From Desulfobacterales bacterium (GTDB taxonomy: Bacteria; Desulfobacterota; Desulfobacteria; Desulfobacterales; Desulfobacteraceae), in NCBI GenBank assembly GCA_022361535.1, contig JAKSAU010000400.1:1-16864 (forward strand): a DNA stretch of 16,864 nt, in the 5' to 3' direction. The stretch's first letter is position 1. The number at the start of each line of letters is the position of its first letter. The position numbers and the translations under genes are program-made. Positions 1 through 8,084 of this stretch are shown piece by piece. Below the pieces are notes generated by a model. The model was given only the letters and a program-made list of their open reading frames with translations. It made no database searches and was not told the DNA's origin.

Positions 1-751
1 CATCAGGATTCAGGTCCCCAATCTCATCGAGGAAAAGGGTTCCCTTGTCCGCCATTTCTATGAGTCCCATTTTTCCGCTGGGCGACGCACCGCTGAATGC
101 CCCTTTTTCATAACCGCACAATTCACTTTCAATAAGGTCTTTAGGGATTGCGGCGCAGTTCACGGTAATAAAAGGGCCTGCAAAATTAGGGCTCCTGTAA
201 TGGATGGTAGATGCCAGAAGTTCTTTCCCAGTGCCTGTCTCCCCTAAGATTAGTACCGGTGTATCCGGACTTTTAGCCACTTTTTCAATATAGGCCATAA
301 TATCGTTGATCACCTGGCTTTCACCAATGAAACAAGGGACTTCTTTTTTAATGCGCCCTTCCTGAAGGTCCTTTATCTCACGGCGCAGCCGTATGGTTTC
401 AAGGGCATTTGAGATGGTAACATCCAGCCCTTCCATCTGCAGCGGTTTGACAATATAATCCCATGCCCCTTGTTTCATAGACTGAATTACAGACCCGACA
501 TCTTCATAAGCGGTTATCATGATCACCACTACATCGGGATCCAAAGCCTTGAATCGGGTAAGCGCAGTAATTCCGTCCATTCCCGGCAGTCCTATATCCA
601 GGAGTACAAGATCCGGTTTTTTTTCTTTAAATTCCTCAAGGGCGTCTTCAGCGGCAGCATAAGTAAATACGGTATAATCCTCCTCAACATAGGCGGTGAT
701 ACCTTCCCGGATGGTTTTCTCGTCATCTACTATAAAAAGGGTGTAATCCAT
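1..751 (-). CDS. Sigma-54-dependent response regulator, NtrC family (partial; C-terminus off the left edge)
   Basis: Cytoplasmic transcription activator; the first 250 residues are visible. The receiver domain (about 4-118) has the acidic pair D9/D10, phospho-acceptor D52 in LLDIGLPGMDG, T80 and K102 in VKP. The AAA+ domain begins near 140 with Walker A GETGTGKE (170-177), the sigma-54 contact loop GAFSGA (217-222; the family usually has GAFTGA) and Walker B TLFLDEIGD (238-246). The window ends before the DNA-binding HTH. The start is the ATG at 751, preceded on the minus strand by GGAAGAA at good spacing. The gene follows the histidine kinase on the same strand with a gap of about 75 bp, so the two form a cognate pair. 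Inference: it activates the -24/-12 promoter in front of the divergent methyltransferase/BCCT operon. The family assignment is very secure; the target is inferred from position. Confidence 0.95.
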   Translation of the reverse strand, partial: MDYTLFIVDDEKTIREGITAYVEEDYTVFTYAAAEDALEEFKEKKPDLVLLDIGLPGMDGITALTRFKALDPDVVVIMITAYEDVGSVIQSMKQGAWDYIVKPLQMEGLDVTISNALETIRLRREIKDLQEGRIKKEVPCFIGESQVINDIMAYIEKVAKSPDTPVLILGETGTGKELLASTIHYRSPNFAGPFITVNCAAIPKDLIESELCGYEKGAFSGASPSGKMGLIEMADKGTLFLDEIGDLNPD

Positions 752-826
752 TTTAATTCTTCCGTTTTTTATCAGCCCTTCACACTGGGGCTTTTGGTTA
801 ATACTGCCGGTATTGTATCCACAGAA

Positions 827-3355
827 CTATACCATAGTTTGTTCAGGAAAAGGCAGTTCCACCAGAAAACAGGCTCCGCCTAACTGTGACACCCCGATAT
901 CCAGTCTGCCTTTATGGTCTGTAATGATTCTGTGGCATAGGCTTAAGCCAATGCCGGTACTGTGGCTTTTTGTTGTAAAAAAAGGATCAAAAATTTTCTG
1001 CCGTACATCTCTTGAAATTCCGGGGCCGTCATCTTCTACCCGGATAACGATGTTATTTTTATCCGTTATCGAAGAAATCCGGATATGCCCTTTCTTTTGA
1101 TGGTCGCTTATCGCGTCTGCTGCATTGTTGATAAGATTCAGGATCACCTCTTCGATAAGATGGGGTTCGGCAATGCATTGGGGAAGGTTTTCAGCCAAGT
1201 CATCCTCGATTTGAATTCCTTTTTTATTCAGGGTGAAACGGGTCAGCTTTACTGCCTCTTTGACCGGGTCATTTATATTGACCATGTCAAACCTGGGTTC
1301 TCCGGGTTTGGCAAAATTCATCACCCGCTTGATCACTGATTCGATTTTTCCTGAAGCAGCCCGGATTGCGCCGATGGATGACGCTATTTTTTCTGTTTTC
1401 TCAGGGTTTTTGAAATACTTTTCAATTGTGCCCAGATAAATATTAATTCCTGACAAAGGGTTTCTGATCTCGTGGGCAATACCGGCTGAAACATGTCCCA
1501 ACGACGCCATTTTGTCCTGGTTGGTCAGCAACTGGGTCAGTTTTTTTGCCTCTGTCATGTCAATAAATATCAGTAAAAATGCATTCCGGTCATGGTAGTC
1601 TATGGGAGTGGCAATACAGTCCACCCAGGTCATGTCTCCGTCATCTTCTGCAGATTCTTCAAGATAAAACCTGAAATCCACCTCAGAGTCATTGAGCCTG
1701 CCTTCCCTGATCTGGGAAAAAAAGGACTTGATCTTAGGCCGGTCTTCCTCATGGAGTCTTGGTTCCGAATCCGGATCCATAAAACCGATATCCCCCATAA
1801 GATGGACCTGGTTGGCATTTTGATGAACCACCTGATTATCCTGGACAATGGCTATCCCGTTTGGCGTATTTTCCATCAGGTCCTGAAACCGTTTTTCGCT
1901 TTTCTGCATGGCTTGTTCAGCTTTTTTACGCTGGATCAGGCGCCACATTCCATGGGCCAAAAGGTTGAGCTGACGCAGGTCAGACTGAGTATAGTCACTT
2001 TCCTTGTTTCCCATGCCGGCTACCACCACGATACGGTCCTGGCGGAAGATGGGCACGTTCATGTACCGGACAATCTTTTTATGGGTTTTGGGCACGCCTT
2101 TTAGCGTTGGATTGGATAAATGATAATTGTTTGATATAACAGGTTTTCCTTTTTCAACAGCGTCTCCCCAGAATCCTTTGGTATGCCCTTCAAACCCGCT
2201 TGAGCGTACCTGGACGTCTACTTGCCTCCCCTCATCATCTTCCCGGTTCTCCACGACATAGGTAAGCCCTTCCTGCTCTCTCAAGGTAAGGTAACCGAAT
2301 CGGCTTTGGGTCAGGTCCAGCATTTGCCGGAATGAAAACTCAACAATGTCCTGAATGGAATTGTGCGGGGTTTCGTTCAAGGCTAAAAGTGCCTCAAGGC
2401 CGATCTCATTAAATCGGAGGGCTTCGGTTCGCTGGGCCACTTCCCGTTTCAAAGACCGGTTCCAAAACAATACGGTGCCGGTCATCAGAAGGCCTGCAGC
2501 CATCGACCCAAGAACCCAGTACCAGAATGTCCGGGAAAGATAAAATCCGGGCCGGTCCAAGCGTACCCAGCGGCCGTAAATGGCCTGGTGTTCCTTTTGT
2601 GATATTGACACCAGTGTTTTTTCAATAATCCGTGTGAAAATGGGCCAGTCTTTTCTGATCCCCATGCCGTGATGAAGTTCAAATCCTGTATCTCCTGCCA
2701 GGCTGAGGTTGGTGATTTTTTCCGTTTCAATAATATATAATGCATTGGGCACCTCGGTGATCATCGCATCCAGTTCACCAAAGGATACTTTCTCAATGCC
2801 TTCTTTGGAATTTGCCACATCTATCATGTTAAGGGCAGGGTATTTTTCCCGGATAAATTCGCCAACAGCATATTGGCGAACCACACCGATTTTCATACCC
2901 TGCATTCGGTCTAAAGTAAGGTCAGTATATTTCCCTTTTTGAACAATGATTGTGGTTTTGAGGTTTAAAAACGGGGTGGACCAGTTCATAAACGTGCGCC
3001 GCTCGGGTGTTTCCTGGCCGGCGGATATGACGTCAATTTCCCCTTTTTTTGCTAAACGGAGCATCTGATCCCAGGAAGACACAGGAACCTTTGCAAACTT
3101 GAACTTGAGTTTATCTTCTATCAGCTGAATATAGTCTGCAGCCATTCCTGCAGTGTTGCCATCTTTATCCAGAAAGTCCATTGGCGGCCAGTCCGGTGTG
3201 TGTACTATCTTTATTTTTCCACTATGTGAGTCCAGCCAGACCTGTTCTTCATCCGTCAACCCCGGAACGCGGTCATCATAGGCCGTTGGGTAGAACAAAA
3301 AAACCGCAATAATAATTAATAAAGCAGCGCTGATAATATATAGGATGGTTCTCAT
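827..3355 (-). CDS. Hybrid sensor histidine kinase: extracellular SBP_bac_3 domain, TM, GAF, PAS, HisKA, HATPase
   Basis: Membrane sensor kinase of 842 residues. There is an N-terminal membrane anchor (about 4-22), then a periplasmic solute-binding domain of the amino-acid type (SBP_bac_3, about 45-265), a second membrane segment (about 275-297), a GAF-like domain (about 325-475), a PAS domain (about 485-605), and the kinase core. The H box is GIAHEIRNPLSG with H628 as phospho-acceptor. The N box is NLINNAADAI (740-749), G1 is DDGPGIS, the F box is FDPFFTTK, and G2 is STGIGLSLC. No C-terminal receiver is present. The minus-strand start at 3355 has TTAGGAAT just upstream. The sigma-54 regulator follows in the same direction. 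The binding domain probably senses a small amine or amino-acid-like ligand; because the divergent operon takes up and demethylates a betaine-like compound, that substrate is the natural candidate. The ligand itself cannot be read from sequence. Confidence 0.95.
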   Translation of the reverse strand: MRTILYIISAALLIIIAVFLFYPTAYDDRVPGLTDEEQVWLDSHSGKIKIVHTPDWPPMDFLDKDGNTAGMAADYIQLIEDKLKFKFAKVPVSSWDQMLRLAKKGEIDVISAGQETPERRTFMNWSTPFLNLKTTIIVQKGKYTDLTLDRMQGMKIGVVRQYAVGEFIREKYPALNMIDVANSKEGIEKVSFGELDAMITEVPNALYIIETEKITNLSLAGDTGFELHHGMGIRKDWPIFTRIIEKTLVSISQKEHQAIYGRWVRLDRPGFYLSRTFWYWVLGSMAAGLLMTGTVLFWNRSLKREVAQRTEALRFNEIGLEALLALNETPHNSIQDIVEFSFRQMLDLTQSRFGYLTLREQEGLTYVVENREDDEGRQVDVQVRSSGFEGHTKGFWGDAVEKGKPVISNNYHLSNPTLKGVPKTHKKIVRYMNVPIFRQDRIVVVAGMGNKESDYTQSDLRQLNLLAHGMWRLIQRKKAEQAMQKSEKRFQDLMENTPNGIAIVQDNQVVHQNANQVHLMGDIGFMDPDSEPRLHEEDRPKIKSFFSQIREGRLNDSEVDFRFYLEESAEDDGDMTWVDCIATPIDYHDRNAFLLIFIDMTEAKKLTQLLTNQDKMASLGHVSAGIAHEIRNPLSGINIYLGTIEKYFKNPEKTEKIASSIGAIRAASGKIESVIKRVMNFAKPGEPRFDMVNINDPVKEAVKLTRFTLNKKGIQIEDDLAENLPQCIAEPHLIEEVILNLINNAADAISDHQKKGHIRISSITDKNNIVIRVEDDGPGISRDVRQKIFDPFFTTKSHSTGIGLSLCHRIITDHKGRLDIGVSQLGGACFLVELPFPEQTMV

Positions 3356-3644
3356 ATTTAATTCCTAAGTTCAGTTTCATAAAGGCGCAAATAAAGAGAA
3401 TCCAATATTCATACCATAAATGAATTCTGATTTGAATTTCATGTAACTTATTTTATTTAAAGGGAATATTATACATTTACCTTTTGCGCATATCAGCAGA
3501 TTTCAAAAAAATTGATAATTTTATTAAAAACCATTTTGCATTTTAACATTTTTCTTACGTTCGTATCTGCCTCTCTTTCTGTTTAGGTTGCTTTAAAGTG
3601 TGTAAGTCTTTGAAAATAATGGATAAAAAATAATTTTTTCCGAA
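3356..3644. promoter_or_regulatory. Divergent regulatory region with candidate enhancer (UAS) repeats
   Basis: AT-rich non-coding stretch between the kinase start and the sigma-54 promoter. Two copies of GCGCAAA lie in opposite orientation, at 3385-3391 (plus) and 3483-3489 (read as TTTGCGC on plus). They are about 255 and 160 bp upstream of the -24 box, a normal distance for an activator of the NtrC type. A separate inverted repeat, ATTCAT-N7-ATGAAT, lies at 3407-3425. The same GCGCAAA heptamer occurs at 16317-16323, upstream of the second sigma-54-like promoter. Which of these, if any, binds the activator is inference; no real family consensus was available to compare. Confidence 0.4.
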
Positions 3645-3660
3645 TGGCACGCCAATTGCT
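3645..3660 (+). promoter_or_regulatory. Sigma-54 (-24/-12) promoter of the methyltransferase/BCCT operon
   Basis: TGGCACGCCAATTGCT matches the sigma-54 consensus TGGCAC-N5-TTGCW at every fixed position. The invariant GG is at 3646-3647 and the invariant GC at 3658-3659, separated by exactly 10 bases. Transcription would start near 3671, leaving a leader of about 109 nt before the ATG at 3780. The divergently encoded NtrC-type regulator is the obvious activator. Confidence 0.9.
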
Positions 3661-3779
3661 GACCAAGGCCATGTTAACTGGAAAATTTTAATGATGTAAC
3701 CGATATCCGGGGAGTTCCGGCGTTTCGAATCCCATTTGCCTGCCGGAACTTCCCTGATGTCTGGAAAAGGAAGATTATA

Positions 3780-5201
3780 ATGGGAAACAGATTGCAACCC
3801 CTCACAAAAGAGCAGGTCAATACAATCCACAATGCTGCCATGCGTATCCTCTGGGAGACCGGTGTGGCATTCAAGCTGCCGGAGGCTGTGGATATATTTA
3901 AAGAACATGGATTTAAAACGGATGGAGATACGGTTTTTTTTGAAGAATACCAGGTGCTCAAAGCTCTGGAAACCGTTCCGTCGCAGTTCACTATTATGGC
4001 CCGAAATCCGGAAAAAAACGTCCGCCTGGGGGGTGACAATTTTGCCTTTGGGCCTGCCTGGGCTGCCCCATTTGTTATTGATGCAGACGGTACCCGCCGC
4101 AACGCAAGTCTTGCTGATCAGCAAAATATGTGCAGGTTGGTCCAGACTTCAGATTACCTCGACTTTTCTGCTGGTTCCATGGCTGTTCCGGCTGAGTTTG
4201 AGCCCAGGGAAGCAGCTACACGAATGCTTCATGCCGCCATTACCATGACTGATATGCCCCTGATTTCTAACCCATGCGCCAAAGAGAACGGTATAGAAAT
4301 CGCTGAAATGGCGGAGATTGTCTGGGGCAAAAAGGCGTCAGAGTTGGAACACCCTGTGTCCATTGTATCAGTGAATCCCTTGTCTCCTCTCTCTTATGCT
4401 GACGATACCCTTGAAGGACTTATCGAGTTTGCTAAGAACGGGCAGGCTCTGCTCATTTCTTCCATGGTTCTGGCCGGAATAACCGGTCCAATTGATGTTG
4501 CCGGTACAGCAGCCCAGGAGATGGCTGAGAGTCTGGCAGGTATCACCCTTGCCCAGCTCATTAATCCAGGTGTTCCCTGTGTCTGCGGTGGTACGTCATG
4601 TGCTTCGGATATGCGCACAGGCGGGGTCAGCTTAGGCGGCCCTGAATCTCTGCAGCTCACCGCCATCGCATCGCAGATGGCAGAACATTATGGTCTTCCC
4701 TGTCGATATGGAGGCAATCTTACGGATTCTTATTCAATCAATGCTCAGGCAGGGATCGAGTCGGCCTTGCTCATGGCAGCACCTGTCATTGCAGGTGCCC
4801 ATTTCATTCATCAATCCTGCGGTATTCTTGGGGCATATGCTGCGGTCAGCCTGGAAAAGTTTGTCATTGATGAAGAGGTCTGCGGCATGATCAAACGCGC
4901 CGTTGCCCCGCTTGAGATAACGGATGAAAGCATCAACACCGAGATGATCAAACGAGTCGGCCCTTGCGGCTCCTACATGATGCAGCCTGAAACCGCCATG
5001 AAATGCAGAACCGCCTTTTTTCCGGCAAACCTGACCTGCAGAAGCACCTATGATGACTGGGCCGCCAAAAACAGCGGCGACATGGTTGCACGGGCATCTG
5101 AATACGTAAAAAAGAGGATTGAATCCTATGAGAAACCTGACATTGATCCGGGTATTGAACGGGATCTCAACGCCTATGTTGAAAATAAATATAACAATTA
5201 A
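3780..5201 (+). CDS. MttB-family (non-pyrrolysine) corrinoid methyltransferase, probably glycine betaine type
   Basis: A 473-residue member of the trimethylamine methyltransferase family (COG5598-like, TIM-barrel), which moves a methyl group from a methylated amine to a corrinoid protein. Characteristic parts are LTKEQVNTIHNAAMRILWETG near the N-terminus (8-28), the glycine-rich CVCGGTSCASDMRTGG (267-282), and GGNLTDSYSINAQAGIES (311-328). The frame is open throughout with no in-frame TAG, so it is not the pyrrolysine trimethylamine enzyme. Characterised non-Pyl relatives act on glycine betaine (MtgB), and others on proline betaine, carnitine or gamma-butyrobetaine. Glycine betaine is the best guess because the next gene is a BCCT transporter. 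The start at 3780 has AAAGGAAG seven bases upstream. No corrinoid protein or methylcorrinoid:THF methyltransferase is seen in this window, so those partners must be elsewhere. Expression is expected from the sigma-54 promoter. Confidence 0.9.
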   Translation: MGNRLQPLTKEQVNTIHNAAMRILWETGVAFKLPEAVDIFKEHGFKTDGDTVFFEEYQVLKALETVPSQFTIMARNPEKNVRLGGDNFAFGPAWAAPFVIDADGTRRNASLADQQNMCRLVQTSDYLDFSAGSMAVPAEFEPREAATRMLHAAITMTDMPLISNPCAKENGIEIAEMAEIVWGKKASELEHPVSIVSVNPLSPLSYADDTLEGLIEFAKNGQALLISSMVLAGITGPIDVAGTAAQEMAESLAGITLAQLINPGVPCVCGGTSCASDMRTGGVSLGGPESLQLTAIASQMAEHYGLPCRYGGNLTDSYSINAQAGIESALLMAAPVIAGAHFIHQSCGILGAYAAVSLEKFVIDEEVCGMIKRAVAPLEITDESINTEMIKRVGPCGSYMMQPETAMKCRTAFFPANLTCRSTYDDWAAKNSGDMVARASEYVKKRIESYEKPDIDPGIERDLNAYVENKYNN

Positions 5202-5221
5202 CAGAAAGGGAAAGTACCAAC

Positions 5222-6766
5222 ATGGCAACACAACCAAGTAGTCAAACAGGAGTAATGGAAAAATTCTTAGGAAAAACAGACCATCAATTATTCTGGATCA
5301 CGCTGGTGATCTTCGGTCTTGTCGTGGGCTTAGGCGTTGCAACACCGGAAAAACTGGCAGGTGCGCTCAAGTCCATGCAGTCGTTCATTACCACCAATTT
5401 CACCTGGTACTATATGCTTTTTACTGCTGCCTGCCTGATATTCTCTTTCTGGGCTGCTGTCGGCCCCTTTGCCAACATGAAACTGGGTAAAGACGACGAT
5501 GAACCTGAATTTTCAACCATGGCCTGGCTAGCCATGCTGTTTTCTGCCGGCATTGGTCTCGGCTTTATCTTCTGGGGTATTGCTGAACCCCTATACCACT
5601 ATATGCAGACCCCTTACGGAGCTGAGCCCGGCACCGCGGACGCCGTACCTGTTGCACTACAGATCTCTTATCTTCACTGGGGCTTTCATCCCTGGTCCCT
5701 TTATGCTGTCGGCGGCCTGGGTATTGCCTATTTTTCTTTCAGGCATGATCAGCCCATGACAATTGCAACTTCTCTTTACGGCCTTTTGGGCGATAAAACC
5801 GAAACCAGCATTTGGAGTAAAATCACCAACCTGGTTACTGCCTTTGCCACCATCGCAGGAATCAGTACAGCGCTTGGCCTGGGTATCCTTTCCATCAAAT
5901 TCGGCTTGACCCACATTACCGGCATTGAGATGACCCCGGGAATTACCGTTTTTGTACTCGTCCTTTTCATGGCTGCCTACATTGCCTCTTCGGTTTCCGG
6001 CCTGAAACGGGGCCTGAAATACATGAGCTTGATAAACCTGTGGCTTGCCTTTGCTGTTATCGTCTTTATTTTCTTTGCCGGGCCCACCCTTCAGTTGTTG
6101 AACCTATTCCCGGATTCCCTGGGGCACTACCTGTCCAATTTTGTCACCATGACCTTCTGGACCGATTCCATGAACCAGGCCTTTGAAGGAAAATGGCTGG
6201 GTTGGTGGACTGTTTTCTACTGGGCATTCTGGATTGCCTGGGTACCGTTTGTTGGCGGGTTTATTGCTCGTATCTCCAAAGGCAGAACGGTTCGGGAATT
6301 CATTCTCTGGGTTGTACTGATTCCGTCAGTGGTCATGTTTGTTTGTTTTGATATTTTCGGCGGTGCAGCCATACTTGCTGAAAGAGCGGGAACTGTTGAG
6401 TTGTGGAAAGCCATTCAGGCTGACATGGGATCTGGTATCTTTACTCTCTTGTCTGCTTACCCAATGGGATTTTTCGCCTCTATCATGATTTTTATCAGTT
6501 TGATTATCTTTTTGATTACTTCTGCAGACTCTGCCTCTTTTTTGGTTGCCATGCTCATGTCTAAAGGTGAACTGGAACCCAAGGCGGGTATGAAAATCGT
6601 CTGGGGATTTGTTTTGGGTACGCTTGCCATCATTTTGCTGCAGACAGATGGACTTAAAGCTCTTCAGACGGCCTCAATCGTATGTGCTCTGCCATTCACA
6701 GTGGTTATGATTGCTATGATGTTCTCAATTGTTAAAGGGTTTGGCAAGGATTTGAAGAACAAATAA
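5222..6766 (+). CDS. BCCT-family betaine/carnitine/choline transporter
   Basis: Inner-membrane secondary transporter of 514 residues with about 12 hydrophobic helices. Family signatures are the glycine-rich helix LFSAGIGLGFIFWGIAEP (106-123), followed by HY, and the aromatic block WWTVFYWAFWIAWVPFVGGF (328-347) followed by IARISKGRTVREF. The C-terminal tail is short (KGFGKDLKNK), unlike the long osmosensory tail of BetP, which fits nutritional uptake rather than osmoregulation. It begins 20 bp after the methyltransferase stop with GAAAGGGAAAG as ribosome site, so the two are one operon; a strong terminator ends it. The inferred role is import of the quaternary amine demethylated by the upstream enzyme. 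Transport specificity among glycine betaine, choline and carnitine is not determined from sequence. Confidence 0.95.
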   Translation: MATQPSSQTGVMEKFLGKTDHQLFWITLVIFGLVVGLGVATPEKLAGALKSMQSFITTNFTWYYMLFTAACLIFSFWAAVGPFANMKLGKDDDEPEFSTMAWLAMLFSAGIGLGFIFWGIAEPLYHYMQTPYGAEPGTADAVPVALQISYLHWGFHPWSLYAVGGLGIAYFSFRHDQPMTIATSLYGLLGDKTETSIWSKITNLVTAFATIAGISTALGLGILSIKFGLTHITGIEMTPGITVFVLVLFMAAYIASSVSGLKRGLKYMSLINLWLAFAVIVFIFFAGPTLQLLNLFPDSLGHYLSNFVTMTFWTDSMNQAFEGKWLGWWTVFYWAFWIAWVPFVGGFIARISKGRTVREFILWVVLIPSVVMFVCFDIFGGAAILAERAGTVELWKAIQADMGSGIFTLLSAYPMGFFASIMIFISLIIFLITSADSASFLVAMLMSKGELEPKAGMKIVWGFVLGTLAIILLQTDGLKALQTASIVCALPFTVVMIAMMFSIVKGFGKDLKNK

Positions 6767-6790
6767 ATTTTTAATTTCTGCACAACAAAG

Positions 6791-6835
6791 AAGGGTGTGG
6801 ATCGGAACACTGTTTCGATCCACACCCTTTTATTT
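6791..6835 (+). terminator. Rho-independent terminator after the BCCT gene
   Basis: The arm AAGGGTGTGGATCG (6791-6804) pairs perfectly with CGATCCACACCCTT (6816-6829). Four more pairs (one G.U) close the stem down to a three-base loop at 6809-6811, giving about 18 bp. A T-rich tract (TTTTATTTATT) follows. It lies 24 bp past the stop codon and closes the methyltransferase/transporter operon. Confidence 0.92.
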
Positions 6836-6951
6836 ATTCCGATCCTATATATTTATGCTTAAACTTACCCAGCTATTCAAATTCATGGGAAAAAGTGTTG
6901 ATTTTCTCCTTTTCAGGGAATAGGGTTACCTTGAATATCCTGTAGTTCAAA

Positions 6952-6981
6952 GGTCGTTGTTCCGAGTGCGGCCGAATGACC
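6952..6981 (+). other. Possible structured leader of the dsrE-like gene
   Basis: GGTCGTT (6952-6958) can pair with AATGACC (6975-6981), seven pairs including one G.U, around a small inner CCG/CGG hairpin with an AGTG loop (6962-6971). It lies about 40 nt before the ribosome site of the DsrE-like gene. It does not match a riboswitch class that I recognise and may be chance. Confidence 0.2.
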
Positions 6982-7023
6982 ACAATAACTTCAATCATTT
7001 CAGTTCAGTTTTAGGAGGTAAAG

Positions 7024-7461
7024 ATGAAATCGTTAAGAATTAGTCTGTTGACTCTTATTTTTGCTCTTGCCTGTGTCAGTGGTGTTTGTGCGAATGAAAC
7101 CGGTAAATCCCTGTTCGTAAATCTGACAAGTAATGAAATGAATCGGGCCGCAATGGCCATTAATTTTGGCACCAGGGTTCGCACCCAAAAGAAGATCCCT
7201 GTTACTATTTTTCTTAATGTTGACGGTGTCAGGTTGGTAAATCGTAATATACCGGGCAGCACTCATGTCAGCGGCAAAAGCCTTAAAGAAATGTTGGGTG
7301 AATTCATGGCTGCTGGCGGCCGCGTTATCGCCTGCCCAATGTGCATGAAAAATGTAGGCGGCATGACTAAATCCGATCTCATGGATGGAGTCGTAGTGGG
7401 CAGTTCTGATGTGACTTGGCCTGCCTTGTTCGCTGATAATACTACAGTATTAAACTATTAG
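7024..7461 (+). CDS. Exported DsrE-family protein
   Basis: A 145-residue protein with a clear signal peptide: basic start (MKSLR), hydrophobic core (6-20) and a likely cleavage after VCA (position 23). The mature part has the DsrE/DsrF-like alpha/beta fold pattern: a first strand SLFVNLTSN, helix EMNRAAMAINFGTRV, strand PVTIFLNVDGV, and the segment VIACPMCMKNVGG. C104 and C107 in CPMC would be the redox or persulfide-carrying cysteines. DsrE-family proteins take part in sulfur relay; most are cytoplasmic, and this one is predicted to be exported, so its partner is unknown. The start at 7024 has a near-ideal TTAGGAGGT site seven bases upstream. It stands alone: a terminator lies upstream and a 189-bp gap lies downstream. 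Specific function is not claimed. Confidence 0.85.
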   Translation: MKSLRISLLTLIFALACVSGVCANETGKSLFVNLTSNEMNRAAMAINFGTRVRTQKKIPVTIFLNVDGVRLVNRNIPGSTHVSGKSLKEMLGEFMAAGGRVIACPMCMKNVGGMTKSDLMDGVVVGSSDVTWPALFADNTTVLNY

Positions 7462-7478
7462 ACTAAGGGAATACCGTC

Positions 7479-7496
7479 TGGCAAAGGCTGTTGCCA
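7479..7496 (+). other. Small stem-loop after the dsrE-like gene
   Basis: TGGCAA (7479-7484) and TTGCCA (7491-7496) form a 6-bp stem with a six-base loop, 17 bp after the stop codon. No T tract follows, so it is not a classical terminator; it could protect the transcript end. Confidence 0.3.
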
Positions 7497-7600
7497 AGCA
7501 TCAGTAGAAGTGCCTCTCTGGGGCCATTGATACAATAAGACGACATACAAGCTCTTTATTCTTGAAAGTTTCTTAACCACAAATATAAAAGGGTCTTGAC

Positions 7601-7636
7601 TTTTATTTGATACTATCCAATATTGTAACAGTCAAA
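7601..7636 (+). promoter_or_regulatory. Promoter/operator block of marR (copy 1 of a duplicated element)
   Basis: This 36-bp block is matched at 31 of 36 positions by 8085-8120. It contains TTGATA-C-TATCCA (7607-7619), a one-mismatch version of the palindrome seen perfect in copy 2, followed by the identical TATTGTAAC. A TTGACT hexamer (7596-7601) just upstream could be the -35 box; the -10 is not clear. MarR proteins typically bind such palindromes over their own promoters, so autoregulation is inferred. Confidence 0.7.
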
Positions 7637-7650
7637 AAAATGGAGACAAA

Positions 7651-8067
7651 ATGCAAGATCGATTCCTGTTTATGTTGTCAAAAATTCAGAACAAACTTTC
7701 TTCCCATATAAGAAGAAAGTTGAAAGAGCAGGGCGTGGTGCTTTCTCCGGGACAAATGGGAATTCTACTTGCGCTTGAAAATGAAAAGCAAACTACAATG
7801 GGAGAGTTAAGCCGGATTCTTGAGATTGATAACGCTGCCATAACAAGGCTTGTAGATAAATTGGAAAAGCTTGATTTTGTTGAGCGGCAAATAAACCTGA
7901 AGGATAGACGCCAAATGCTGATCACCATTACAAGCAGCGGGATGGCGAGTGCGTCTATTGTGAAAACTGTAGTACAATCAGCCAACAACAAAATAAAAGA
8001 AGGATTTACCAAAGAAGAGATGGACATCTATAAACGGGTAAATGTCTCTCTTCTTGATAAATTCTAA
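7651..8067 (+). CDS. MarR-family transcriptional regulator
   Basis: A 138-residue winged-helix regulator. It has an N-terminal dimerisation helix, LSPGQMGILLALE (31-43), the helix-turn-helix TMGELSRILEIDNAAITRLVDKL split over about 49-71, and the wing with basic KDRRQMLITIT (84-94). This is typical MarR length and order. The ATG at 7651 has TGGAGAC five bases upstream. The palindrome in copy 1 of the duplicated block lies about 32 bp before its start, and copy 2 precedes the next gene, so it probably represses itself and the hotdog-fold protein. The effector ligand is unknown; the neighbour suggests an acyl or aromatic compound, which is inference only. Confidence 0.93.
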   Translation: MQDRFLFMLSKIQNKLSSHIRRKLKEQGVVLSPGQMGILLALENEKQTTMGELSRILEIDNAAITRLVDKLEKLDFVERQINLKDRRQMLITITSSGMASASIVKTVVQSANNKIKEGFTKEEMDIYKRVNVSLLDKF

Positions 8068-8084
8068 GTTGCTTTTTTTTGATT

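Noticed and set aside
3555..4124. 189-codon minus-strand open frame over the sigma-54 promoter and mttB start
   Set aside because: It lies opposite a well-supported gene and a consensus promoter, with no recognisable domain or ribosome site.
3780..5201. Pyrrolysine-containing trimethylamine methyltransferase
   Set aside because: No in-frame TAG in the full-length reading frame.
4734..5237. 167-codon minus-strand open frame opposite the end of mttB
   Set aside because: Antisense shadow of the methyltransferase; no domain.
7480..7494. GG...GC spacing resembling a sigma-54 promoter after the dsrE-like gene
   Set aside because: The spacing is 11 bases instead of 10 and the site is a small hairpin.
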